From contig NZ_CP016537.2 of the NCBI RefSeq assembly GCF_001687585.2, positions 344,001 to 408,000 of the forward strand: 64,000 nt of DNA. Reading direction: 5' to 3'. A model generated the notes under the pieces. That model was not told where the DNA came from. It saw only the letters and a list, made by a program, of their open reading frames with translations, and ran no database searches. Positions within the stretch are counted from its first letter, which is position 1; every line of letters starts with the position of its first letter. Positions 8,774-16,658 of this stretch are shown piece by piece. Made by a program: the position numbers and the translations under genes. The DNA is from Planococcus halocryophilus. GTDB taxonomy: Bacteria; Bacillota; Bacilli; Bacillales_A; Planococcaceae.

Positions 8774-9706
8774 ATGGATGTACTAGCCAAGAGTATTATT
8801 TTTGTAGGTGGAAAAGGTGGTGTTGGGAAATCGACATCAGCTGCAGCGATTGCTTGGAGATCTGCTAAAGAAGGGCATAAAACTTTGTTGATCTCAACAG
8901 ACCCTGCCCATAATGTAGGAGATATTTTTAACGAAAAAATCGGTGGTAAAACAAAAGAGATTGCTGATAATTTATATGCACTTGAAATTGATCCGGAAAT
9001 TGAAACGGATAATTATATTAAAACTGTAAAAGCTAATATTAAAGGAACCGTTCATTCGAGCATGATGGAAGAAGTAAATCGACAATTGGATACAGCAAAA
9101 GCTTCTCCAGGTGCAGACGAAGCAGCGTTATTTGATAAGCTCATTCACATCATTTTAGAAGAGCGTCAGAATTTTGATAAATTAGTGTTCGATACGGCTC
9201 CGACCGGTCATACAATTCGGTTGTTAACATTGCCGGAATTAATGGGTGTTTGGATTGATGGTTTGCTTGAGAAACGGCGCAAAACCAATGAAAATTACTC
9301 CCAGCTATTAAATGACGGGGAGCCAAGAGAAGATCCAATCTATGATGTGTTAAGAGAACGTCAGGAGCGATTTTCCAAAGCGCGGGACCTTTTGCTAAAT
9401 GAAAAAGAAACAGGGTTTATCTTTGTGCTAAACCCTGAACGACTTCCTATTTTGGAAACAAAAAAAGCTCTGGAGTTGTTGCATAATTATCAACTTCATG
9501 TCAAAACACTCATTATTAATAAAGTGTTACCAGAAGAAGCGGATGGCGAGTTTCTAATGGAGCGGAAAAAACATGAAAAGAAATACATGCATCAAATAGA
9601 AGAAACGTTTTCTACTCAAAAGCTAGTATACGTACCGCTATTTTCACAGGATATTATTAGCAAAAAACAACTGGAGTTATTTAGTGAATATTTTAAGGAG
9701 GGATGA
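8774..9706 (+). CDS. ArsA/Get3-family P-loop ATPase, cysteine-free
   Basis: A 310-residue single-domain ATPase of the ArsA/Get3 (SIMIBI) class. The deviant Walker A GGKGGVGKST is at about residues 12-21, STDPAHN near 41-47, and switch/Walker B motif DTAPTGHTIRLL near 141-152. Unlike arsenical-pump ArsA (two fused ATPase halves with a Cys triad) or Get3 (CxxC zinc motif), this protein has one half and no cysteine at all. There are no arsB, arsR or arsD neighbours. It therefore cannot be called arsenite ATPase; a targeting or chaperone role for a client such as the neighbouring CstA or the CC-tail protein is possible. Its stop overlaps the region of the next gene's ribosome site. Confidence 0.85.
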   Translation: MDVLAKSIIFVGGKGGVGKSTSAAAIAWRSAKEGHKTLLISTDPAHNVGDIFNEKIGGKTKEIADNLYALEIDPEIETDNYIKTVKANIKGTVHSSMMEEVNRQLDTAKASPGADEAALFDKLIHIILEERQNFDKLVFDTAPTGHTIRLLTLPELMGVWIDGLLEKRRKTNENYSQLLNDGEPREDPIYDVLRERQERFSKARDLLLNEKETGFIFVLNPERLPILETKKALELLHNYQLHVKTLIINKVLPEEADGEFLMERKKHEKKYMHQIEETFSTQKLVYVPLFSQDIISKKQLELFSEYFKEG

Positions 9707-9711
9707 CTGAA

Positions 9712-10692
9712 ATGAAAGCATTTGTAATGGAATCCGGTGAATGGAAGATAAAAGATATAGAAGAGCCGAAAGTGAAATCGGGAGAAGTGTTGGTGTCATT
9801 AAAAGCGGCAGGCATAAACCGCAGAGACTTAGGTTTAATAAAACGCTATGGAAAAAATCCAGAAGCACTCATCGTTGGATCAGACGGAGCAGGTGTAGTG
9901 GAGGCAGTTGGAGAAGATGTAGTCGACTTTGCTTATGGGGACGAAGTTATTATTAATCCGGCATTACGCTGGTACAAAAACAGCGAAGCACCACCTGCAG
10001 AATTTGATATTTTAGGAATGCCGGATCATGGAACTTTTGCAGAGAAAATTGCGATCTCCGTTGAGCAATTAGAGAAAAAACCTGCTCATATGAGCTGGGA
10101 AGAAGCGGGAAGTTTAGCTTTACCTGCACTAACTGGATATCGAGCTTTGTTTACTAAAGGACGATTGAAAAAAGGAGAAACTTTGTTTATCCCAGGTGCT
10201 GGGAGCGGAGTTGCCACGTTTCTCATTCAATTTGCGAAAAACTGTGGAGCACGTGTAATTGTCACTTCACGCAGTGAAGAAAAGCGTGAATACGCTAAGA
10301 AAATTGGGGCTGATGTGGCCATTCCAACAGATAGTGATTGGGTAAAAGAGCTTGAAGGTGAAACGATTGATCTGGTCATCGACAGTGTGGGGGAGGCTAC
10401 TTTTAATCGTTCACTTGATGTCTTGAAAAAAGGCGGTCGAATTGTTATTTTCGGTGCTACTACAGACGATATTGTTGATTTCAATCTACGCAAATTCTTT
10501 TACGGACAATACCAGTTGTTTGGTTCAACTATGGGCAGTCGAGAAGAGTTAAGAAACATGTTGAAGCATATGGAAGCTCACAATGTGCGACCAATCGTAG
10601 ATAAAACATTTTCATTGGATAGAGCGCAAGATGCGTTTGATCATTTAGCGTCAGGCAATCAATTTGGTAAAGTTGTTCTACGTATTAATTAA
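9712..10692 (+). CDS. Zinc-free MDR alcohol dehydrogenase-like protein
   Basis: A 326-residue medium-chain dehydrogenase with GroES-like N-terminal domain (GINRRDLGLIKRYG, GSDGAGVVEAVG) and Rossmann core (IPGAGSGVATFLIQFAKNCG, about residues 160-179). The zinc-coordinating cysteines are missing, so it belongs to the quinone-oxidoreductase-like branch. AAGGAGGG at 9695-9702 is 9 bases before ATG 9712 but touches ATG 9703, so 9712 is the better start. The ribosome site lies inside the end of the ArsA-like gene, indicating coupling. Substrate unknown. Confidence 0.85.
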   Translation: MKAFVMESGEWKIKDIEEPKVKSGEVLVSLKAAGINRRDLGLIKRYGKNPEALIVGSDGAGVVEAVGEDVVDFAYGDEVIINPALRWYKNSEAPPAEFDILGMPDHGTFAEKIAISVEQLEKKPAHMSWEEAGSLALPALTGYRALFTKGRLKKGETLFIPGAGSGVATFLIQFAKNCGARVIVTSRSEEKREYAKKIGADVAIPTDSDWVKELEGETIDLVIDSVGEATFNRSLDVLKKGGRIVIFGATTDDIVDFNLRKFFYGQYQLFGSTMGSREELRNMLKHMEAHNVRPIVDKTFSLDRAQDAFDHLASGNQFGKVVLRIN

Positions 10693-10763
10693 TACAAAGT
10701 GAAACTTTCCGGACAGTCAATCGTATATAGAGGATAAGAAAGAATTGACTGGAGGTTTATAGG

Positions 10764-11072
10764 ATGGAGAACACAGGTTTTAAAGTACTTGTCCATGCCA
10801 GTGCATTTTTTGCACCATTTCTTGTCCCTGTCATTGTGTTTTTAATTTCAGAAGACAAAGAACTTAAAAAGCTATCAATTCAAGCATTACTGTTCCAACT
10901 AGTAATAGGAGCATTGCTCTTCATTTCCAGCTGGCTAGTTATTTTCCTAATCGGCATTCCGATGCTAATCGTCTTTGGACTGATGGGCGTCATCGTACCA
11001 ATCATGGGAATTATCAAAGCCCTCAACAACGAATATTTCGACTACCCAATAGTCGGAAGCTGGTACCAATAA
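10764..11072 (+). CDS. DUF4870 small membrane protein
   Basis: A 102-residue integral membrane protein with three hydrophobic segments (about residues 10-30, 42-62 and 68-88) and the family motif around FLISEDKELKKLSIQALLFQ. DUF4870 proteins are widespread in Bacillota; no biochemical role is known to me. GGAGG lies 8 bases before the ATG. It stands alone between the dehydrogenase gene and a strong bidirectional terminator. Confidence 0.8.
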   Translation: MENTGFKVLVHASAFFAPFLVPVIVFLISEDKELKKLSIQALLFQLVIGALLFISSWLVIFLIGIPMLIVFGLMGVIVPIMGIIKALNNEYFDYPIVGSWYQ

Positions 11073-11096
11073 AAAAAGCCCCTCGGGGCTTTTTTT
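11071..11096. terminator. Bidirectional rho-independent terminator
   Basis: AAAAAAAGCCCC and GGGGCTTTTTT form a GC-rich stem with a one- to three-base loop, A-run on one side and T-run on the other. It serves DUF4870 (+) and ytoQ (-), whose stop codon is inside the T-run. Confidence 0.9.
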
Positions 11097-11538
11097 ATTG
11101 CTCAAGAATATAAGATAAAGCTTTGATTGCTTGGTCGCATGTTTCTACAGTAGCACTCGCTTTTCGAGACAATTCTTTTAACGGATGATGTAATTTTTCA
11201 GGGCGAATGATAATGACCGGCTTACCTGAAGCAAGCGCTGTGCTAGCATCCATTGCCGTGTTCCACTGCTTGTACTGCTCACCAAATAGCGCGATCACCA
11301 AATCGGCTTTGTGCATCAGAACGCCGGTACGCAAATTATTGAAGCTTGAAGCTGCATGGTCTTTAGCGATTGCATCAGATTGTTCACCAAGAATGTCTTC
11401 ACCAATATTATCTGAACGTTCGTGAATTTCCATCGGTCCTACAAAATCGATTGGCAAATCCAATGCAGCCGACTTTTTCTTGATTTCTTCGCGCCACGCA
11501 CTATGAATTTCTCCAGCAAGATAAACAGTTAATCTCAT
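11095..11538 (-). CDS. ytoQ: YtoQ family protein
   Basis: A 147-residue protein, matching the usual YtoQ length. It begins MRLTVYLAGEIHSAW and has FVGPMEIHERSDNIGEDI, NNLRTGVLMHKADLVIALFG and ASGKPVIIIRPEKLHHPLKE. The fold resembles nucleoside 2-deoxyribosyltransferases (YAGE and the DLVIALFG strand), but YtoQ has no established activity that I know of. Two adjacent ATG codons are present; I chose the second because GGAGGG is 7 bases from it. Monocistronic, transcribed toward the shared terminator. Confidence 0.85.
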   Translation of the reverse strand: MRLTVYLAGEIHSAWREEIKKKSAALDLPIDFVGPMEIHERSDNIGEDILGEQSDAIAKDHAASSFNNLRTGVLMHKADLVIALFGEQYKQWNTAMDASTALASGKPVIIIRPEKLHHPLKELSRKASATVETCDQAIKALSYILEQ

Positions 11539-11593
11539 CATGTCACCCTCCACAAGATATTTCTTCAAGTGTATCATAATGGTGGGGCTATGC

Positions 11594-11815
11594 TTATATG
11601 ATGTGGCGCTCTCTATGGATAACGGGCATCACTGAAAGCACATTATCCATTTTGAAAGTGCGTTTCTTGTGACGAAGAAAGCAATAGGCTTGAAACGAAT
11701 CTCCTGTGATCGATAAAATTTTAACACGACGCTTGCTAATGCTGCCATCTTTTGCGATGTACATCATATCGATTAGCTGTTGGTAACTAAAAGCCTTTTG
11801 AATTTGTACTTTCAT
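11594..11815 (-). CDS. Stand-alone WYL-domain-like small protein
   Basis: A 73-residue protein that reads like an isolated WYL domain: a first strand with LIDMMYIAKDGSISKRRVKI, then SFQAYCFLRHKKRTFKMDNV, giving the basic RR, aromatic-rich AYC and RTFKMDNVLS motif typical of the end of WYL domains. WYL domains sense nucleic-acid ligands in DNA-damage and phage-defence regulators (PafBC, BrxR, CapW). Here the usual HTH is absent. AGGAGGG lies 7 bases before the ATG, and a TTGTTT-17-TATAAT promoter with a LexA-type palindrome is immediately upstream, divergent from sbcDC. Function unknown; the domain call is by pattern only. Confidence 0.7.
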   Translation of the reverse strand: MKVQIQKAFSYQQLIDMMYIAKDGSISKRRVKILSITGDSFQAYCFLRHKKRTFKMDNVLSVMPVIHRERHII

Positions 11816-11836
11816 GAGTAACCCTCCTTGTAATAA

Positions 11837-11848
11837 GAACGTTTGTTC
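11837..11848. promoter_or_regulatory. LexA (SOS)-type box 1
   Basis: GAAC-GTTT-GTTC, the Gram-positive LexA core GAAC-N4-GTTC, inside a perfect 10-bp inverted repeat (11831-11840 with 11845-11854). It directly follows the -10 of the minus-strand promoter, so LexA binding would block the WYL-like gene. Confidence 0.6.
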
Positions 11849-11850
11849 TT

Positions 11851-11879
11851 ATTATAGAACGAAAGACCGATTAAAACAA
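11851..11879 (-). promoter_or_regulatory. Sigma-A-like promoter for the WYL-like gene
   Basis: On the minus strand, -35 TTGTTT (11874-11879), a 17-base spacer and a perfect -10 TATAAT (11851-11856). The LexA-type box 11837-11848 covers the expected start of transcription. Confidence 0.55.
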
Positions 11880-11894
11880 GCATTGCATCTCGTG

Positions 11895-11917
11895 TATAAT
11901 GGAACGAACATATATTC
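11895..11917 (+). promoter_or_regulatory. sbcDC -10 element and LexA-type box 2
   Basis: A perfect -10 TATAAT at 11895-11900 is followed by CGAAC-ATAT-ATTCT (11905-11918), one core mismatch from the Bacillus LexA consensus CGAACRNRYGTTYG. The -35 is poor. Box placement at the start point mirrors box 1 at the divergent promoter. Confidence 0.5.
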
Positions 11918-11945
11918 TTTTGCAACAAACGAAAGGGGTAATTTG

Positions 11946-13112
11946 ATGAAGTTTTTTCACACTGCCGACTGGCATTTAGGTAAGCTCGTGCAAGGTATTT
12001 ACATGACAGAAGATCAGCAATTTGTGCTAGCGCAATTTATAGATGCAATTAAAGAGGAAAAACCTGACGCCATCATTATTGCTGGCGATCTTTATGACCG
12101 AGCAGTTCCTCCAACAGACGCTGTCAATTTACTTGACGAGTTACTGGCAGAAATTGTGTTGGAACTGAAAACGCCCGTCCTATCAGTAGTAGGAAATCAT
12201 GATAGTCCAGGGAGATTGAATTTCGGTAGCCGTCTAATGAAAGGCAACGGGATTCATATCGCAGGTCATGTTCATAAAAATCACCAAGCGGTTGTCTTAA
12301 ATGATCAATTTGGGGAAGTTCATTTTCATTTGATCCCTTATGCCGACCCTTCGATGGTCCGTTATGAATTTGAAGATGATACGATTCGCACACACAATGA
12401 AGCCATGAAGGCCATTACGGAAAATATTAAATCTACCTATAATCCACAGGCGCGTCACGTGTTTGTTGGCCATGCCTTCGTGACGCCTCATGGTGAGCAA
12501 GAAGAAAATACGAGCGATTCGGAACGACCATTATCGATTGGTGGAGCAGAACATGTGGATGCTCATCATTTCAATGGATTTCATTACACAGCGCTTGGCC
12601 ATTTGCATAAAGCCCATTATGTGTTGAATGAAACCATTCGTTATTCGGGATCTCCTTTAAAATATTCAATCTCAGAGGAACATCATAAAAAAGGATTTCA
12701 CATTGTTGAACTAGACGCACAAGGCGAAGTAACTGTAGAAAAGCGCTTATTTTCGCCAAAACGCAATATGCGTACAGTTGAAGGGACTATTGATGAAATC
12801 TTAAGTCATGAAATTAGCGATGATTACGTTTTTGTCACGTTATTGGATGATGCACCGGTGCTATTTCCAATGGAAAAAGTACGTTCCGTGTATCCAAACG
12901 CTATGCATGTTGGACGTAAAAATTTCGCAGGGAGCATGTTGCAAAGCGAGACGGGATCACGACGGAAAATGGATTCTTTGTCGTTATTCCATTCTTTTTA
13001 TGAAGAAGTGAAAGGTGAAAAAGCGACAGAAGAAACAATCGATATTTTTAAAGATGTACTTGATGAATTTTTGCGTGAGGAACCGGCTATAAAAGAAGAG
13101 GTGAAGTCATGA
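11946..13112 (+). CDS. sbcD: Exonuclease SbcCD, nuclease subunit SbcD
   Basis: A 388-residue Mre11-type calcineurin-fold nuclease. Metal motifs are visible from the N-terminus: HTADWHLG (residues 4-11), GDLYDR (about 45-50), VGNHDSPGR (about 80-88), then GHAFV and ALGHLHK for the later histidines. With SbcC it cleaves hairpins and protein-blocked DNA ends. The open frame extends upstream to 11814 but that sequence is the regulatory region; GAAAGGGG before ATG 11946 and the conserved MKFFHTADWH start decide it. The stop overlaps sbcC by four bases (ATGA). Confidence 0.96.
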   Translation: MKFFHTADWHLGKLVQGIYMTEDQQFVLAQFIDAIKEEKPDAIIIAGDLYDRAVPPTDAVNLLDELLAEIVLELKTPVLSVVGNHDSPGRLNFGSRLMKGNGIHIAGHVHKNHQAVVLNDQFGEVHFHLIPYADPSMVRYEFEDDTIRTHNEAMKAITENIKSTYNPQARHVFVGHAFVTPHGEQEENTSDSERPLSIGGAEHVDAHHFNGFHYTALGHLHKAHYVLNETIRYSGSPLKYSISEEHHKKGFHIVELDAQGEVTVEKRLFSPKRNMRTVEGTIDEILSHEISDDYVFVTLLDDAPVLFPMEKVRSVYPNAMHVGRKNFAGSMLQSETGSRRKMDSLSLFHSFYEEVKGEKATEETIDIFKDVLDEFLREEPAIKEEVKS

Positions 13113-16100
13113 GACCGTTAAAATTGAAAATGACTGCATTCGGTCCTTATAAAAATACCGAAGAAATTGATTTTGCTGATTTGCAAGGAAATCAATTATT
13201 TGTTATTTCGGGCAGTACAGGCGCTGGAAAAACTACTATCTTTGATGGGATTTGCTTCGCTTTATACGGTTCTGCTAGCGGTTCTGACCGAAGTGAATCA
13301 CGTATATTGAGAAGTGATTTTGCGGATGACACAACGCATACGGCAGTCGAAATGGAATTTGAAATTCACGGAAAAAACTACCGTGTACTGCGCCAAATGA
13401 GTCATGTGAAAAAAGGCAATAAAAGCCCGACCGGAGAGCGCTTTGAATTTTTTGAGGTAACAGCAGAAGGCGAAAAACCTGCAGTGGAACGCCAAATTGT
13501 TTCGGAAATCAATCGTCGCATTGAAGAAATTGTTGGTTTGACACAAAATCAATTCAGCCAAATTGTGATGTTGCCACAAGGTGAATTCCGTAAACTTTTG
13601 ACATCGGAAACTGACAATAAAGAAGAGATTCTTCGGAAAATATTCAAAACAGAACCATATAAACTGATCAGCGAACGATTAAAGCAAAAGAAAGATGCGG
13701 CAGAGAAAATATTTGACCGTGAGCATCACAAGTTGACTATTCATCTTCAACGGATTAGCTCTTCCTTACCAGAACGACAATCGGAACTTTTTGAAGTGTT
13801 GAGCCGCGACCATAAAAACATTAACCAAATACTTGATGGGCTTGAAAAAGAGACGGCTTATTATAAAGAGAAAATCAGCGTAGATGAGCAAAAGTACGAG
13901 AAGGCTTATCAGCTTCATGCGGACAAAATGACGGCTTATCACGAGGCGAAAAAGTGGAATGACCGTTTCGAGGAACTCCAAACGAAAAATGACCAACTTG
14001 ACCAGCTTGTACAACGTCAGTCGGAATATGCAGAAAAGGAAACAGCTTTGCAATCGGCAGAAAGAGCGAGTTATATCGCCAATATTGAAAGCTTAGTCAT
14101 TGAATTACGTAACAATGAAATCGACAAAAACAAATTGCTAAAAGAGGCTATCTATCAGCAAGAACAAGCAGAACAGACAAAGCAAATAGCAGAACAGACA
14201 TTTCATGCGCAACAGGATCTTCAGAGTGAGCGTGACAAGTTAAGCGAGCGGCTTATATATTTGGGAAATTTATTGCCAACGATACAAGAGATATCTGTGA
14301 AAAAACAACAATTAGTACAGCTCGAGGAAACCTCAAAACAATCGGCAGGTCGGTTAAAGCAAGCAGAGAAAGAATTCAGCGAACAAAAAAGTCAAAAACA
14401 ACAGCTGGATAAAAAAATCACGGAGTTAGAAAAAATTCTGGATTCCTCTGATGAAATGCAACAAGAGTTAACCGTCGTAACTGAAAAATCTCGTGTACTA
14501 AACGACTATGTTTTATTGAAAGAGAAAAAACAGCAGTTGCAAGCTACACAAGAAGAAAAAAAGGTAGAATTCGAAGAAATAGCCACTTCTTATCGGCAAT
14601 TAGAAACTCAATGGTTTGCCAACCAAGCGCATGTACTTGCCGGTCAATTGCATGCCGGGGATGCATGTCCTGTCTGTGGAAGTACCGAACACCCTGGAGC
14701 AAATTTGATAGACCCAGAGCAGGTTGTAACGAAAGAGCAAGTGGAAGTGGCGAAATTTGGCTTTGATCAAGTGGATGGAGAATATCGAAATGTGTCAGCG
14801 AAACTGACTGCTGTAGAAGAGCAACAGGAAAACAAAGCGCGGGAATTAACGAAACTAAAACTAGAAGTTGAACAAGTCGAAAAAGTCTCGACCGAATTAG
14901 AGCAAAGAAAACGTCAGTTAACTAAAGAGATAAAAGAACAGCAGGCCCGTAAACTTGAGGTGCGAAAATGGAAAGAGCAAGCAGCTAGTTGTTATGAGAA
15001 AATGGAACAACTAGAGCAAAGTAAGCAAAACTTAGCAGCAGAAGTGCAGCAGCATAGTTCCTCTTATCAAACAGCTGCAGCAGTTTTTGAAAATGAATTG
15101 GCTGCAGTTCCAGAAGAACTTCGTGAGCTGCCTGTCTTGAAACAGCAATTGCAACAAGTAACCTTACAAAAACAACAGTACGAGCAAAATTGGAAAGCTG
15201 CCCAAGAACAATTTCAGAATTCGAAAGAACAGTTGGCTAGTGCGGAAGTATCTGTCCGTCATGCTACAAATACAGCTAAAGAAGTAGAAGAAAAGAGAGC
15301 CAACGCTCAGCAACAATTTGTTCAAGCTCTGGAAAAGTCATCATTTGAATCTGAACAAGCTTATCAGCAAGCAAAAATGACAGAAGCAGCATTTATCACT
15401 TTGAAAAAAGATATTCAACAGTTCAATCAGCATCGCCATACGTTAACGCAACAAGTAACCGAACTAAAAGAATTGCTAGCGGACAAAAAATTGAAAGATT
15501 TGAGTCAAGCGGAAATCGAGTTATCCGAACTTAAAGCGAATTATGAAAGTGCTTTTGCAGAACAGAATCGTTCTCGAGATTTCGAGAAGATAGGTAATGA
15601 GTTAATCGATAGCATTCAAAGTGTGATAGAAAAAGCGCTTGAAGCAGAGAAAAATCTCAATCGAATTGCGGATCTGTATAATATGATTCGAGGGCAAAAT
15701 GGTTTAAAGATTTCGTTTGAACGCTATTTGCAAATCGAGTATTTGGAACAAATCATCTTATCTGCAAATGAACGGTTAAAAAATTTATCAAATGGTCAAT
15801 TTTATTTGATTCGCAGCGACCGACAAGAAGCGCGAGGCAAACAAAGTGGTCTTGGGTTAGACGTCTATGATGCATATACCGGACAGACGCGTGATGTTAA
15901 AACCATGTCAGGTGGAGAGAAATTTAATGCGTCGCTCTGCTTAGCACTCGGTATGGCAGACGTGATTCAAAGCTTTCAAGGAAATGTCTCAATCGATACA
16001 ATGTTTATCGATGAAGGGTTCGGATCGCTCGACGAAGAGTCACTCAACAAATCGATTGAAACCTTGATTGATTTACAGAAATCTGGGCGGATGATTGGTG

Positions 16101-16201
16101 TTATTTCACATGTACAAGAACTAAAAGCCGCAATTCCTGCGATATTGCAAGTTGAAAAATCAAGAGAAGGTTATAGTCGGACGAAGTTTCTCATCAAATA
16201 A
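13109..16201 (+). CDS. sbcC: Exonuclease SbcCD, ATPase subunit SbcC
   Basis: A 1030-residue Rad50/SMC-like ATPase. Walker A SGSTGAGKTTIFDG is at about residues 34-47 and QNQFSQIVMLPQGEF marks the Q-loop region near 145-160. Long coiled coils run from about 180 to 880, broken near residue 515 by the zinc hook GDACPVCGSTEHPG. The C-terminal half-ATPase has the signature MSGGEKFNASLCLALG and Walker B MFIDEGFGSLDEES. It tethers DNA ends and drives SbcD. Translationally coupled to sbcD. Codon use and length are ordinary for Bacillota. Confidence 0.96.
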   Translation: MRPLKLKMTAFGPYKNTEEIDFADLQGNQLFVISGSTGAGKTTIFDGICFALYGSASGSDRSESRILRSDFADDTTHTAVEMEFEIHGKNYRVLRQMSHVKKGNKSPTGERFEFFEVTAEGEKPAVERQIVSEINRRIEEIVGLTQNQFSQIVMLPQGEFRKLLTSETDNKEEILRKIFKTEPYKLISERLKQKKDAAEKIFDREHHKLTIHLQRISSSLPERQSELFEVLSRDHKNINQILDGLEKETAYYKEKISVDEQKYEKAYQLHADKMTAYHEAKKWNDRFEELQTKNDQLDQLVQRQSEYAEKETALQSAERASYIANIESLVIELRNNEIDKNKLLKEAIYQQEQAEQTKQIAEQTFHAQQDLQSERDKLSERLIYLGNLLPTIQEISVKKQQLVQLEETSKQSAGRLKQAEKEFSEQKSQKQQLDKKITELEKILDSSDEMQQELTVVTEKSRVLNDYVLLKEKKQQLQATQEEKKVEFEEIATSYRQLETQWFANQAHVLAGQLHAGDACPVCGSTEHPGANLIDPEQVVTKEQVEVAKFGFDQVDGEYRNVSAKLTAVEEQQENKARELTKLKLEVEQVEKVSTELEQRKRQLTKEIKEQQARKLEVRKWKEQAASCYEKMEQLEQSKQNLAAEVQQHSSSYQTAAAVFENELAAVPEELRELPVLKQQLQQVTLQKQQYEQNWKAAQEQFQNSKEQLASAEVSVRHATNTAKEVEEKRANAQQQFVQALEKSSFESEQAYQQAKMTEAAFITLKKDIQQFNQHRHTLTQQVTELKELLADKKLKDLSQAEIELSELKANYESAFAEQNRSRDFEKIGNELIDSIQSVIEKALEAEKNLNRIADLYNMIRGQNGLKISFERYLQIEYLEQIILSANERLKNLSNGQFYLIRSDRQEARGKQSGLGLDVYDAYTGQTRDVKTMSGGEKFNASLCLALGMADVIQSFQGNVSIDTMFIDEGFGSLDEESLNKSIETLIDLQKSGRMIGVISHVQELKAAIPAILQVEKSREGYSRTKFLIK

Positions 16202-16336
16202 AGCGCGGCAGTAAGGGCATATGTGTTTGAAGTGCTTGGGAAAAGTGAATAATAGAAGTAAGAGATTACATTATTGGAGACGCGGATTGCACTTCGCATT
16301 ACGGGGGAACCAACGAAAACCAAAGGAGTTTAGAAG

Positions 16337-16549
16337 ATGAAAGATTTTAGTTTTAAAGCGCGAGTTATCTATTTTGGCGCAATTGCTATAATCAGTCTTT
16401 CTTTTTTAGCATTGCAGCTTACTGCTGTAATGCAAGGATCTAACGGGGGAGGCTCTATTACGCTCGTGATTCTATGGTCGATTATGGCATTGTTTGGCTT
16501 GGCAGGGATCGGGTACGCTTTGAAAAGACGGAACCGTCAGAAAAACTGA
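16337..16549 (+). CDS. Small two-TM hypothetical membrane protein
   Basis: A 70-residue protein with two hydrophobic segments (about residues 12-30 and 40-60) and a basic C-terminal tail (LKRRNRQKN), predicting an inserted hairpin with the tail in the cytoplasm. AAAGGAG lies 9 bases upstream of the ATG. The terminator stem begins within its last codons. I do not recognise a family. The 135 bases between sbcC and this gene show nothing else clear. Confidence 0.6.
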   Translation: MKDFSFKARVIYFGAIAIISLSFLALQLTAVMQGSNGGGSITLVILWSIMALFGLAGIGYALKRRNRQKN

Positions 16550-16560
16550 CGGTTTTTATT
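16532..16560 (+). terminator. Rho-independent terminator
   Basis: AACCGTCAG (16532-16540) pairs with CTGACGGTT (16546-16554) across an A5 loop, followed by a T-rich tract. It overlaps the 3' end of the small membrane protein gene. Confidence 0.85.
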
Positions 16561-16658
16561 TTTGGTTGAAACGAAATAGTTTATAAATTTAAGTAATAAA
16601 TGACCCTGCAGAATATATGGTAAAGTTAGAATAGAGTGAAAAAGCAGGGGGTTATAAG

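Noticed and set aside
8774..9706. Arsenic-resistance ArsA
   Set aside because: No cysteines, a single ATPase half and no arsB/arsR/arsD neighbours.
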